From positions 124,001-188,000 of the forward strand of contig QUJQ01000004.1 of assembly GCA_003480725.1 (NCBI GenBank): a stretch of DNA of 64,000 nucleotides, read 5' to 3'. Position numbers and translations under genes: made by a program. Source of the DNA: Clostridiaceae bacterium AM27-36LB (GTDB lineage: Bacteria > Bacillota > Clostridia > Lachnospirales > Lachnospiraceae). The notes beneath the pieces are model-generated. The model was not told where the DNA came from. It saw only the letters and a program-made list of their open reading frames with translations, and searched no databases. Shown here piece by piece: positions 1-8,145 of the stretch. Every line of letters starts with the position of its first letter. Position 1 is the first letter of the stretch.

Positions 1-400
1 GCGCGTTTTCAAATCCATGCAATCCTACCAGGTCAATCAGATATTGCGCCCGCTCTCTGCGTTCCTTTTTCGGAACACCTTTTAGTTCCAATGGCATTTC
101 TACATTTTCCATAACTGTCTTCCATGGAAACACTGCTGTTTTCTGAAATACAAACCCCAAATCTGTCTTATCACTGTCGATAAATTCTACTTTTCCTTCT
201 GTCGGTGTTTCCAGCCCGCTAACCATATTCAAAAGAACCGTTTTACCACACTGTCCCGGTCCCAATAAAACCAAAAACTCGTTTTTGTATACATCAATGC
301 TTACATGATTAACAGCTTCGAAAATTGTCTTTCTGGATACAAAGGAGCGGGATATATTTTCCAGTCGAACCTGTACTATTCTTTGCTCATCCATCCGCAT
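1..400 (-). CDS. ABC transporter ATP-binding protein, NitT/TauT type (partial, C-terminus outside window)
   Basis: ATPase subunit that would power the importer whose permeases and lipoprotein lie just upstream. About 133 residues are visible. The Walker A motif GPGQCGKT is at residues 47-54 and the Q-loop VFQK at about 84-87, followed by FPWKTV, a pattern typical of the SsuB/TauB/NrtD group. The signature motif and Walker B lie beyond the window edge. The start ATG at 400 follows AAAGGAAATT; a second ATG lies two codons on. The gene overlaps the end of the upstream permease by 25 bases, which suggests translational coupling. The glutamine-cysteine pair inside the P-loop is a little unusual. 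The substrate cannot be read from this subunit. Confidence 0.9.
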   Translation of the reverse strand, partial: MRMDEQRIVQVRLENISRSFVSRKTIFEAVNHVSIDVYKNEFLVLLGPGQCGKTVLLNMVSGLETPTEGKVEFIDSDKTDLGFVFQKTAVFPWKTVMENVEMPLELKGVPKKERRERAQYLIDLVGLHGFENA

Positions 401-1149
401 AATTTCCTTTCAATAAATGTAAATACCGCGCTTAACAGGGCTCCCACAACGCCAATCAGTATCATAGCCACCATAATCAGTGCTACATCATAACTATCTC
501 GTCCACGATTAATCAGAAATCCCAGACCCGATTTACTGGACAACATCTCTGCTGCTACCACTACCATCCAGCCTGAGCTGATAGCAATTTTGATGCCTGC
601 CAGAATTGCTGGCATCGCCGCTGGAAATATCACATGTCTGAGCATCTGCCAGGTGTTAGCCTTATAAATCTTTCCTACCTTCAGATACATATCATCAACC
701 AACGAAACCCCCGACATTGTATTCATAACGATAGGGAAGAAAGAACCAATAAACACTAACAATACCTTTGGAAATTCTCCAATACCAAACAGCAGAATAA
801 TCAACGGAATCCACGCAATTGGTGGAATCGGACGAAGCGCCATCAAAATAGGGTTAATTGCTGCCCTTACTTTTTTGTTCCAACCCATAACTAATCCAAT
901 CCCAACTCCCAGGATAATAGATGCAATTAAAGCAAGCATAACTCTCTTTAGACTGGCAAAAATATGTCCCAGAATTGAAATTTTCATAACCGGTTTCTCA
1001 ATCAGTTTTATGAAACGTTCAATTGTTGCCATCGGTGTCGGGAAAAAATCAGGTTTACTGTTTGACACGAGAAACCATACAACAACTAATCCAAGGATGG
1101 ACAGAGTGGAAAGCATAATATCTCTTGCCTGCGAACGATTCTTTTTCAT
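376..1149 (-). CDS. ABC transporter permease, NitT/TauT (SsuC/TauC-like), second of two
   Basis: Inner-membrane permease of about 257 residues with roughly six hydrophobic segments and an EAA-type cytoplasmic loop in its second half (about residues 145-175), where it would touch the ATPase. I place the start at ATG 1149 rather than the earlier in-frame ATG at 1164, because GGAGGAG lies eight bases before 1149 and this ATG forms an ATGA overlap with the stop of the upstream permease. It is related to, but clearly different from, that permease, so the channel is probably a heterodimer. NitT/TauT systems usually have one permease gene. Family confidence is high; substrate is unknown. Confidence 0.9.
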   Translation of the reverse strand: MKKNRSQARDIMLSTLSILGLVVVWFLVSNSKPDFFPTPMATIERFIKLIEKPVMKISILGHIFASLKRVMLALIASIILGVGIGLVMGWNKKVRAAINPILMALRPIPPIAWIPLIILLFGIGEFPKVLLVFIGSFFPIVMNTMSGVSLVDDMYLKVGKIYKANTWQMLRHVIFPAAMPAILAGIKIAISSGWMVVVAAEMLSSKSGLGFLINRGRDSYDVALIMVAMILIGVVGALLSAVFTFIERKLCGWMSKE

Positions 1150-1991
1150 CCTCTGCTCCTCCATTTCACAACATGATTTTCAAGTTTTGACAATAGCGTC
1201 GTCAAAATTGCTCCTATAACACCAATAGTAAGCATTCCTACAATGATAATATCGGGTCTTACCAACGAACGCCCCTGCTGAATCATATAGCCCAAACCTG
1301 CCGTAGCCGCCAATAACTCAGATGCAACCAGAGTTGACCAAGCATTTCCAAGAGCTACCTGTACACCCGTAAATGCCAGCGGCATTGCATAATTTTTACT
1401 GACAGTCCAGAAAATTTCCCATCTGCTGGCTCCTGATGTCTTTGCTACGTTCAGATATACTGCCGGTGTAAGCTTAATACCTGTATGAGAATTAATAACA
1501 CAGGGAACAAATGCTGCCAAAAATATGATGAATGCTTTTGCGGTCGTTCCGACTCCCAACCAGATAATTGACAACGGAATCCACGCAATCGGTGGAATTG
1601 GGCGTACAATTTCAAAAATAGGAGATACCAGTTTATCAAAAGTATGATAATATCCCATAATCATTCCCAGTGGAACGCCTACGATAACTGCGCTGCAGTA
1701 CCCTACCAGAACCAATTTCAAACTCGTGATAATATGAACTCCCAATACGGCTCCATCCGGCTTCGGATCGGACAATTTCTGTATAAATGTTTTTACTACT
1801 GTAGTGGGCGCACACAAATATTTGCTGTCGATCCAGCCAACTCGCACCGCTAATTCCCAGATTCCCAGAAAAACCAGCACACTGATGGTAGAAATCAGAA
1901 GAAGCTGGCGGTTTTCTTTTCTTTTTGCCTTTGCCTCAATTAAAATGGAATTGGCGACCTCGGCTGAAACTTCTTTCGGTTTATCGCTCAT
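1146..1991 (-). CDS. ABC transporter permease, NitT/TauT (SsuC/TauC-like), first of two
   Basis: Membrane permease of 281 residues with a charged cytoplasmic N-terminus of about 30 residues, then about six membrane segments. The stretch PIPPIAWIPLSIIWLG, typical of this permease family, is near residue 135 and is nearly repeated in the downstream permease. The start follows GGGGAGAGG at good spacing. It sits 104 bases after the lipoprotein gene, separated by a stem-loop that may lower transport-gene expression relative to the binding protein. It overlaps the next permease by four bases (ATGA). Confidence 0.9.
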   Translation of the reverse strand: MSDKPKEVSAEVANSILIEAKAKRKENRQLLLISTISVLVFLGIWELAVRVGWIDSKYLCAPTTVVKTFIQKLSDPKPDGAVLGVHIITSLKLVLVGYCSAVIVGVPLGMIMGYYHTFDKLVSPIFEIVRPIPPIAWIPLSIIWLGVGTTAKAFIIFLAAFVPCVINSHTGIKLTPAVYLNVAKTSGASRWEIFWTVSKNYAMPLAFTGVQVALGNAWSTLVASELLAATAGLGYMIQQGRSLVRPDIIIVGMLTIGVIGAILTTLLSKLENHVVKWRSRG

Positions 1992-2019
1992 ATACCTCTC
2001 CCCATTATGTGTAAAAATT

Positions 2020-2047
2020 AGAAGAAGGGCAGTACAAACTGCCGTCT
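2020..2047 (-). terminator. Intercistronic stem-loop between binding protein and permease genes
   Basis: Arms GGCAGT (2028-2033) and ACTGCC (2038-2043), extended by AAG/CTT pairing, with a four-base loop and a T-rich tract after it on the minus strand. This is a common arrangement that protects or favours the binding-protein message. It could act as a partial terminator. Confidence 0.5.
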
Positions 2048-2095
2048 TTACTCCCCTTCCTCACTTCTGTCATGTTGCATTCTTCAAGTCGTATT

Positions 2096-3205
2096 CTATT
2101 TTCCGCTCATATACGCTTCCATGAAGCTAGTGTCTACCATTCCATTCTCTCGAAGATTATTCAGGTCATCCTGGGAAATCTTGCCCTGGCCCTCGAAGAA
2201 CTCTGCGAATACCAGTAAGATATCATTTGCCTCGCATCCGCCGTCATCTCTTACGGTAAAGAGCTCTTCATTTCTCTCGATAGACGCAAACGGTCTGTTC
2301 TCTACTTCCTTCACGGCTGCTGTCTCGCTTAAGCTGATGCCCTGCTCCTCTTCAAAGTCATACAGCATCTGTGCAGTTCCTTCCGGATCTGCGTTCAGCT
2401 CAGTCGCTGCCTTTAAGTAAGCCTTCAGGTAAGCATATACTCCATCCCAATCCTTTTTGATAGCATCTTCTGTAGCTACAATTACACAGGGCTGATTAAT
2501 CCCAAGTCCTACCGCATTAGCTACCTTTACCCAATCCGTGTCTTCTTCTGCCTGAAAACCAAACGGTGACCATAATGCAACCACGTCTCCTGTACCAGCC
2601 TTAAATGCTGCGTATGAATCTGCAACAGAAGTATCAATCAGATTAATATCATCTTCTGTCAGACCCAGATGCTCCAAAAGACCAATCAGTAACATGTGGC
2701 AAGATGTACCTGTCGCGCAAAGTACAGTCAGACCCTTCCAGTCTTCTGCTGTTCCATATACACCCATTTCATCCGGGGTACACTTTGCAAGCGGGCTATC
2801 CGGTCTTACCCAGAGATCTACTGTATTTTCATCTGGTGCAGTAAATCCGATAGCTTTCAAATTATAACCTACGGCTCCTAATACAATGCCACCCGTACCT
2901 GTGGTTCCCACATCCCATGCGCCAGATGCAATAGCTTCATTCTGGACCGGGCCGCCTGCATACATATCTACCGTGGTATCCTCACATTTGAAATATCCCT
3001 GCTCAATTGCGTACACACTCGGCAGTGCGTGAATATACGGATGTCCACTCACCTTGATATCATAAACCGTATCATCCACATCAGAGCTTTCCCCCTGCTC
3101 TGTTGCGGTTGTATCTGTGGCTTCTGACTCCTTAGTTTCACCTCCGCATGCTGTCAGACTGACAATCATGGTTGCCGTAAGTAACAGTGCAACTAACCTT
3201 TTCAT
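2096..3205 (-). CDS. Substrate-binding lipoprotein of NitT/TauT-type ABC transporter (NMT1/SsuA-like)
   Basis: Exported solute-binding protein of 369 residues. It has a signal peptide with lipobox LTAC (Cys about residue 20), an acidic Thr/Glu-rich linker to about residue 48, then an SsuA/THI5-like fold starting KVSGHPYIHALPSVYAIEQGYF. Segments such as GAWDVGTTGTGG and the later AAFKAGTGDVVALW fit the periplasmic-binding type II fold of this family. The strong RBS AAGGAGGAAAAGAA precedes the ATG. It is the first gene of the four-gene importer operon. Family members carry nitrate, sulfonates, taurine or pyrimidine precursors; nothing visible here selects one. Confidence 0.9.
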   Translation of the reverse strand: MKRLVALLLTATMIVSLTACGGETKESEATDTTATEQGESSDVDDTVYDIKVSGHPYIHALPSVYAIEQGYFKCEDTTVDMYAGGPVQNEAIASGAWDVGTTGTGGIVLGAVGYNLKAIGFTAPDENTVDLWVRPDSPLAKCTPDEMGVYGTAEDWKGLTVLCATGTSCHMLLIGLLEHLGLTEDDINLIDTSVADSYAAFKAGTGDVVALWSPFGFQAEEDTDWVKVANAVGLGINQPCVIVATEDAIKKDWDGVYAYLKAYLKAATELNADPEGTAQMLYDFEEEQGISLSETAAVKEVENRPFASIERNEELFTVRDDGGCEANDILLVFAEFFEGQGKISQDDLNNLRENGMVDTSFMEAYMSGK

Positions 3206-3255
3206 TTCTTTTCCTCCTTGTGCATTTTATAGTTTTTACACCTCTCTGTTTTTTT

Positions 3256-3284
3256 ATTTTAGTCTATATTGTCACAACAATCAA
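3256..3284 (-). promoter_or_regulatory. Promoter of the NitT/TauT-type importer operon
   Basis: On the minus strand TTGATT (3284-3279) and TAAAAT (3261-3256) are separated by 17 bases, a good housekeeping-sigma promoter about 50 bases before the lipoprotein start. Confidence 0.6.
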
Positions 3285-3292
3285 CAAGGTTT

Positions 3293-3310
3293 TACGCAAA
3301 CGTTTGTGTA
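3293..3310. promoter_or_regulatory. LacI-family operator
   Basis: An 18-base inverted repeat, TACGCAAACGTTTGTGTA, with 16 of 18 positions symmetric and a central CG pair as in LacI/PurR/CcpA operators. It lies nine bases upstream of the importer -35 and about 27 bases upstream of the lacI-type gene's likely -35. The adjacent regulator at 3464 is the obvious binder; CcpA is an alternative. Confidence 0.7.
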
Positions 3311-3336
3311 TTTTACCTTTTATTCTACTCTTTCCG

Positions 3337-3365
3337 TTGACTTTCTCATTTGTTTTGTATATCAT
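3337..3365 (+). promoter_or_regulatory. Probable promoter of the LacI-type regulator gene
   Basis: TTGACT (3337-3342), 17-base spacer, TATCAT (3360-3365). A later TATAAA at 3445 sits too close to the RBS to be the -10. Confidence 0.5.
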
Positions 3366-3463
3366 TTACTTAACACTTCTCTTTTCAACTTAGACGCGCC
3401 TTATCTTTCATCGGGGAAGTTTGAGTTTTTAGCATTATTGACATTATAAAAGAGGAGATTTTT

Positions 3464-4486
3464 ATGACATTAAAAGAAATTGCTCAGGAAGCAGGCGTTT
3501 CCATCTCAACTGTCTCCCGTGTTATCAATCAGGGTAATTCTAACGTCGCAAGTAAAGAAGTTCAGGATCGAATTTGGGAAATCGTACGCCGTACTGGATA
3601 TATTCCCAATTCCAATGCAAGAAATCTGAAAAACGGCATGACTTCTGTTACGATAGAACCTTCCCGTTCCATCGCCTGTCTTTTTGCCAGAACTCCAGAC
3701 GCCATTACAGATCCGTTTTTTTCCCATCTGGCCCACAGTATCGAGAAAGAGGCTTTCAAGCAGAATTATATTTTGAAGTATTCTTTTACTTCTATTGATA
3801 TTCAGGATCCGACTACCTTTCATCTAATCACGAACAATCAGGTAGACGGCGTGGCGGTTCTCGGACGGTGTGACAAACCTATGCTGAGCTTCCTAAAGAA
3901 GTATTTTAATTATGTAATTTATGCTGGATTAAACAGTTTAAACGCGAAATATGATCAGGTACTTTGCGAAAGCCTCCAGGCTACGGAGGCTGCTCTGGAA
4001 TACCTGATTGGACTGGGGCATACCAAAATCGCTTATGTGGGGGAGACGAAAAATGAAGAGCGTTATACCGGATATCTTGCCACCTTACACAAGCACAATA
4101 TTCCGATCCGAAATGATTTTATTTCTCATGTTATGCTTTCTTCCGAAGGGGGCTATAACGGAACGAAAACTCTGCTCCGCCGCACACAGGATATGACCGC
4201 TATTTTCTGCCCAAATGATCTAACTGCCATCGGCGCTATGCGGGCTTTACAGGAATCCGGGTTTAAAATTCCTGCGGATGTATCTGTGATTAGTATCGAC
4301 GATATTGATACCGCTCAGTACCTCTCACCGATGCTTACTACGATTCATGTGCCATTGGATGAAATGGGACAAACTGCCGCCAAGATTTTAATTGACCGCA
4401 TTCATGGAGGGCATCATCTCCCCATGAAAATTTCACTTCCCTTTTATCTGGCCGTCCGTGAAAGTTGTGCTGCGCCCAGGAAATAG
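3464..4486 (+). CDS. LacI-family transcriptional regulator
   Basis: Cytoplasmic DNA-binding regulator of 340 residues. The N-terminus is a canonical LacI helix-turn-helix (LKEIAQEAGVSISTVSRVI, residues 3-21), followed by a hinge region (about 45-60) and a periplasmic-binding-like effector domain ending near FYLAVRESCAAPRK. AGAGGAG precedes the start at good spacing. It is divergent from the NitT/TauT-type importer, with an operator between them, so it probably controls that transporter and itself. LacI regulators usually sense sugars or nucleobases, which makes the pairing unusual. A 53-codon copy of its own C-terminus lies downstream at 4643-4804. Confidence 0.93.
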   Translation: MTLKEIAQEAGVSISTVSRVINQGNSNVASKEVQDRIWEIVRRTGYIPNSNARNLKNGMTSVTIEPSRSIACLFARTPDAITDPFFSHLAHSIEKEAFKQNYILKYSFTSIDIQDPTTFHLITNNQVDGVAVLGRCDKPMLSFLKKYFNYVIYAGLNSLNAKYDQVLCESLQATEAALEYLIGLGHTKIAYVGETKNEERYTGYLATLHKHNIPIRNDFISHVMLSSEGGYNGTKTLLRRTQDMTAIFCPNDLTAIGAMRALQESGFKIPADVSVISIDDIDTAQYLSPMLTTIHVPLDEMGQTAAKILIDRIHGGHHLPMKISLPFYLAVRESCAAPRK

Positions 4487-4499
4487 GATTGTATTCAAA

Positions 4500-4640
4500 A
4501 AGAGGGTGTTGCAAAATCATTAACCTAGATGATGGTGCGATGCCCTCGCTCCATGATTCACAAAAATCCAGACCGGATCACCGTCTTCATGGATCCAGCC
4601 TGGATTTTTTGCGTACTTTAAGAAAGCCTTTACTTTCTCT
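4500..4640 (-). mobile_element. Possible IS remnant (3' end of a transposase gene with terminal repeat)
   Basis: The sequence GAGGGTGTTGCAAAAT at about 4503 resembles terminal repeats I recall from IS1182/IS5-like elements. Just inside it on the minus strand an open frame ends (stop 4522-4520) with residues KNPGWIHEDGDPVWIFVNHG and a His-rich tail, about 40 codons. The spacing of stop codon to element end fits a transposase. I cannot name the element. It separates the intact LacI gene from the tail of a second one, so insertion followed by deletion is plausible. Confidence 0.3.
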
Positions 4641-4642
4641 CT

Positions 4643-4804
4643 ATGCTCACCACCGTTCATGTTCCTATGACAGAAATGGAAACTATTGCCGCCAAAATCC
4701 TCATTGACCGTATCAACGGGGGCCATACTTTACCTATGCAGATCAAACTGCCCTTCTATCTGGCCAAACGCGAAAGTTGTGCTCCACCGAGAAAATTGGA
4801 GTAA
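4643..4804 (+). pseudogene. C-terminal remnant of a second LacI-family regulator
   Basis: 53 codons in one frame, from MLTTVHVP to a TAA stop, match the last 51 residues of the regulator at 3464-4486 at 39 of 51 positions; shared blocks include AAKILIDRI and LPFYLA. No helix-turn-helix or effector domain precedes it, and the sequence before it is unrelated. It is therefore a beheaded paralogue, left by duplication and deletion or by insertion of the element at 4500-4640. It is not expected to be functional. Confidence 0.8.
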
Positions 4805-4827
4805 GCTTAAAGTTTTTATTTCAATTC

Positions 4828-4885
4828 AAAAAAAGAAAAGGAGTTGCGTACTAACCAATTAGTGCACCGCTCCTCTTCTTTTTTC
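4828..4885. terminator. Terminator between LacI remnant and spoVG (probably bidirectional)
   Basis: A-rich arm ending AAAGAAAAGGAG (to 4842) pairs with CTCCTCTTCTTTTTT (4870-4884) around a loop of about 27 bases. T-tracts occur on both strands, and convergent genes flank it. Confidence 0.65.
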
Positions 4886-4950
4886 TTGTCCTTATAAATT
4901 GATGTCGGTGTCAAAAGCCCCGGCATCATAAATTTTAATTATGTAACTTT

Positions 4951-5223
4951 TTATTCTATTTCTGCCGCTTCAATGGTACTCTGATATTTTTCAAGGATCA
5001 GAGACTGAATGCAGTCACGTGTGGAAGAATTGATCGGGTGTGCAATATCTCGATACTCTCCATCAGACGCTTTACGGCTTGGCATTGCGATAAACAGTCC
5101 TTTCTCTCCTTCAATCACTTTAATATCATGAACGACGAACTCTTCATCTATGGTGATAGATACCACCGCCTTCATCTTGCCTTCTCTGGCAACTTTTCTT
5201 ATCCGTACATCTGTAATTTTCAT
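4951..5223 (-). CDS. spoVG: SpoVG regulator
   Basis: Small nucleic-acid-binding protein of 90 residues, the usual family size, starting [11 protein letters not shown] and carrying the SpoVG core ([19 protein letters not shown], then [10 protein letters not shown] and the FRDIAHPI-like segment [14 protein letters not shown]). In Firmicutes SpoVG affects sporulation septation, cell envelope and virulence gene expression and binds RNA or DNA. AGGGG lies at good spacing before the ATG. It lies 245 bases downstream of glgD on the same strand; that gap holds a strong hairpin and a possible leader ORF, so it may have its own promoter. Confidence 0.95.
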   Translation of the reverse strand: MKITDVRIRKVAREGKMKAVVSITIDEEFVVHDIKVIEGEKGLFIAMPSRKASDGEYRDIAHPINSSTRDCIQSLILEKYQSTIEAAEIE

Positions 5224-5303
5224 AAGACACCCCTGTATATTGTATTTTTATGTTTTTGTATATACGATATTGAAGCAAACAATGTTTTGCAACAACTGAT
5301 ACC

Positions 5304-5335
5304 GGATTGTTCCGTGCTTCGCACTCCCACAATCC
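5304..5335 (-). promoter_or_regulatory. Stem-loop in the spoVG 5' region
   Basis: Outer arms GGATTGT (5304-5310) and ACAATCC (5329-5335) enclose inner arms GTGC/GCAC around a three-base loop. No T-tract follows on either strand, so a structured leader or protein-binding site is more likely than a terminator. Confidence 0.45.
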
Positions 5336-5364
5336 TCAAAAACATTCGTAATTCGCTCATTTTT

Positions 5365-5412
5365 TTACAAAAATGGCTGCTTACTCATGTTTTTGGCGGG
5401 TCTCAAGTTCAT
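5365..5412 (-). CDS. Possible 15-residue leader peptide upstream of spoVG
   Basis: ATG at 5412 is preceded by GCAGGAGGATTT, one of the best ribosome binding sites in the window, and opens a frame of 15 codons (MNLRPAKNMSKQPFL, then stop). There is no obvious run of one amino acid to suggest attenuation. The AGGAGGATTT stretch could instead be a SigH-like -35 element, since spoVG is SigH-dependent in Bacillus, but I see no matching -10 at the right distance. Confidence 0.25.
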   Translation of the reverse strand: MNLRPAKNMSKQPFL

Positions 5413-5468
5413 AAATCCTCCTGCAAGCAAGCTTGCATCGGATTTCCGACCTTTCTACCCTGGTATCA

Positions 5469-6587
5469 TCACATGATATATCTTTCATTTTTTTCTATCA
5501 CCACTTTTACACCGTCTTCCCCTACGTAGCGGGAATTGGCCCGAATGGTATCTCTGCTCTCCACGATGCAGTTTTCGATGCAGGTGTTGTCACCCAGATA
5601 TACATCATTGAGAATAATGGAATTTCTGATCACGCAGTTATTTCCAACGAATACTTTCTTAAACAATACAGAATTCTCCACCGTGCCATTGATGATACAG
5701 CCGCTGGCAACCAGACTGTTCTTCACATTAGCTCCTGCATTATATTTTGCAGGCGGAAGATCCTGAACCTTGGAATAAATATCCGGGTAATCGTGCAGAA
5801 AATGCTTTCGCACATCTGCTTTCAGGAAATCCATGTTGGTCTGGTAATATGCATCCACAGATGCGATACTGTTCCAGTAAGTATCCATCTTATATGCGTA
5901 GATTCGTTTCACATTCTTATAACGAATCAGAATGTCTCTTACAAAATCGTACCGATCCTCTTCCGCACATTTCTCAATCAGTTCGATCAGCTGTCTGCGT
6001 CGGATAATATAGATTCCACAGGAAACCAGATGGGCATCTGTCGCCATCGGCTTTTCTTCAAAATCCATGACTCTGCCGGTCTCGTCCGCTTTGATCACAC
6101 CAAAGCGGCTCATGTCCGTATCCTGTGGCATCTCCTTGCACACAACCGTAATATCTGCTTTTTTGTCAATATGATATTCCAGCACTTTATTGTAGTCCAT
6201 CTTGTAGACGCCATCGCCGGATGCGATCACCACATATGGTTCATGGCTTTGCTTTAACCAGTCAATGTTCTGCCAGATGGCATCTGCCGTTCCTCTGTAC
6301 CAGTAGCTGTTCTCCGCTGTCACAGTCGGTGTGAAAATATATAAGCCGCCCTGCTTTCTTCCGAAATCCCACCATTTGGATGAACTGAGGTGTTCATTTA
6401 AGGACCGTGAATTGTACTGCGTCAGCACTGCAACCTTCTGTACATGAGAGTTGGACATGTTGCTCAATGAAAAATCAATGCTTCGGTAGCTTCCTGCCAC
6501 CGGCATGGCCGCAATGGCACGCTTGCTGGACAGTTCTTTCATTCTGTGATTGTTGCCGCCCGCTAAAATGATTCCTATTGCTCTCAT
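5469..6587 (-). CDS. glgD: GlgD, regulatory subunit of glucose-1-phosphate adenylyltransferase
   Basis: Partner of GlgC in making ADP-glucose for glycogen. 372 residues: an N-terminal nucleotidyltransferase fold and, from about residue 280, left-handed beta-helix repeats. The N-terminal loop reads GGNNHRM where catalytic GlgC has GGQGSRL, as expected for the non-catalytic GlgD type. The Asp-containing DGVYKMDY segment near residue 105 is retained. The start ATG overlaps the glgC stop (ATGA at 6587-6584), so the two are translationally coupled, consistent with a heteromeric enzyme. Confidence 0.93.
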   Translation of the reverse strand: MRAIGIILAGGNNHRMKELSSKRAIAAMPVAGSYRSIDFSLSNMSNSHVQKVAVLTQYNSRSLNEHLSSSKWWDFGRKQGGLYIFTPTVTAENSYWYRGTADAIWQNIDWLKQSHEPYVVIASGDGVYKMDYNKVLEYHIDKKADITVVCKEMPQDTDMSRFGVIKADETGRVMDFEEKPMATDAHLVSCGIYIIRRRQLIELIEKCAEEDRYDFVRDILIRYKNVKRIYAYKMDTYWNSIASVDAYYQTNMDFLKADVRKHFLHDYPDIYSKVQDLPPAKYNAGANVKNSLVASGCIINGTVENSVLFKKVFVGNNCVIRNSIILNDVYLGDNTCIENCIVESRDTIRANSRYVGEDGVKVVIEKNERYIM

Positions 6588-7858
6588 GTTCTATCACCCG
6601 CCTTAATCAAAGTCTCGCCGCTTGCAAGTATTCCGTCCGGATAGTCCGCTTCTTCCGTCTTACCGGAAATCGCAGTGTTAAGACCGATCTGAACATTTGC
6701 CGGAATCTCTGTCTTCTCTCCAATCGTTACCAGACCATAGGAGTATACCTTTGGATTTACTTTGTTCGGAATATTTTCTCCCACACCCAGCTTACAGTTC
6801 TCACCGATCACGACTTCTTCTGCAATGATGGACTTGTCCACCGTACAGCCAGGTCCGATCACAGTGTCTTTCATAATGATCGAGTCACGTACCACTGCTC
6901 CCTTTCCAATGGTAACACCTGCTCCGATCACAGATCCTATCACCGTTCCTTCAATCGTAGAATTGCCGCAGACAATACTGCGCTCAATAAATCCATCCTC
7001 CGATACGTAAAGGGGCGGTAACGCATCACTCTTGGTATAGATCTTCCAGAATTCTTCATACAGGTTAAATTCCGGTATGATATCGATCAGCTCCATGTTG
7101 GCTTCCCAGTAAGATCCAAGAGTTCCTACATCTTTCCAGTATCCGTTGTACTCATAAGCAAACAACCGCTCGCCCCGTTCCAGGCAGTCTGGCAGGATAT
7201 GCTTTCCGAAATCACATCCCGGCACGTCCTTCATGCGGATCAGTGCTTCTCTCAATACTTTCCACGTAAAAATATAGATTCCCATGGATGCCAGATTACT
7301 TCTCGGCTTCTCCGGCTTCTCTTCAAATTCATTGATCTGTCCGTTCTCATCTGTGATGACTACACCAAATCTGCCCGCCTCTTCCCACGGAACCGGCATG
7401 CAGGCAATCGTCACTGCTGCGTTATTCTCTTTGTGATAATCCAGCATCACTTCATAATCCATCTTATAAATATGGTCACCTGACAAAATCAGGACATATT
7501 CTGGATTATATGTATCAATATAGTCAATGTTCTGGTAAATGGCATTGGCTGTGCCGGAATACCAGTCACTTCCGGCGCTTCTCTCATATGGTGAGAGAAT
7601 AGTTACTCCTCCATTGTTACGATCCAGATCCCACGGCATTCCGATCCCGATGTGTGTGTTCAACCGCAGAGGCTGGTACTGAGTAAGTACACCAACCGTA
7701 TCGATCCCGGAATTGATGCAGTTGCTCAATGGAAAGTCAATGATCCGGTACTTGCCGCCAAAGGCAACTGCAGGTTTTGCAACCTTTGCAGTAAGCACGC
7801 CCAATCTGCTTCCCTGACCGCCGGCTAACAACATGGCTATCATTTCTTTTTTAATCAC
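6584..7858 (-). CDS. glgC: GlgC, glucose-1-phosphate adenylyltransferase
   Basis: Catalytic subunit forming ADP-glucose from ATP and glucose-1-phosphate for glycogen synthesis. The N-terminal motif [14 protein letters not shown] and the following [18 protein letters not shown], then [10 protein letters not shown] near residue 125, are classic; the C-terminal third forms beta-helix repeats. I choose GTG at 7858, giving 424 residues starting MIKKEMIAM, because AGAGGTGA lies four bases before it. A longer in-frame ATG start at 7882 lacks such a site. First gene of the glgC-glgD operon. Confidence 0.95.
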   Translation of the reverse strand: MIKKEMIAMLLAGGQGSRLGVLTAKVAKPAVAFGGKYRIIDFPLSNCINSGIDTVGVLTQYQPLRLNTHIGIGMPWDLDRNNGGVTILSPYERSAGSDWYSGTANAIYQNIDYIDTYNPEYVLILSGDHIYKMDYEVMLDYHKENNAAVTIACMPVPWEEAGRFGVVITDENGQINEFEEKPEKPRSNLASMGIYIFTWKVLREALIRMKDVPGCDFGKHILPDCLERGERLFAYEYNGYWKDVGTLGSYWEANMELIDIIPEFNLYEEFWKIYTKSDALPPLYVSEDGFIERSIVCGNSTIEGTVIGSVIGAGVTIGKGAVVRDSIIMKDTVIGPGCTVDKSIIAEEVVIGENCKLGVGENIPNKVNPKVYSYGLVTIGEKTEIPANVQIGLNTAISGKTEEADYPDGILASGETLIKAGDRT

Positions 7859-7902
7859 GCTATCACCTCTTGATGCAAACATTATAATGCTTTGATGTCT
7901 GT

Positions 7903-7931
7903 ATTATAGCACACCTTTTGTAAATAGTGAA
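7903..7931 (-). promoter_or_regulatory. glgC promoter
   Basis: Minus strand TTCACT (7931-7926), 17-base spacer, extended -10 TGCTATAAT ending at 7903. The rest of the 7859-8145 gap is AT-rich and holds only this and the murC promoter as far as I can see. Confidence 0.65.
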
Positions 7932-8087
7932 CATTTACAGAGAAAAACATTCATCGTTTTTTAACATTTTTCGACAGTTTTTTCTTGTTTTTGATAAATT
8001 TTCATCTTGTTTTCGTCATTTTTGCTATATGATTTCATGCTTTTTTGTTCAAAATGATATTACCCGGTCTTTCCTGACAGAAGTGCG

Positions 8088-8115
8088 TTGATTTTTCTTC
8101 TGAAGACGATATAAT
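8088..8115 (+). promoter_or_regulatory. murC promoter
   Basis: TTGATT (8088-8093), 16-base spacer, TATAAT (8110-8115), about 30 bases before the start codon; TGAGGA is the RBS. Confidence 0.65.
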
Positions 8116-8145
8116 AATAGGAAAAAACAGAAATGAGGATTTCTT

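Noticed and set aside
7932..8087. Regulatory RNA in the AT-rich gap between glgC and murC
   Set aside because: T- and A-runs only; no conserved riboswitch element or stable hairpin noticed.
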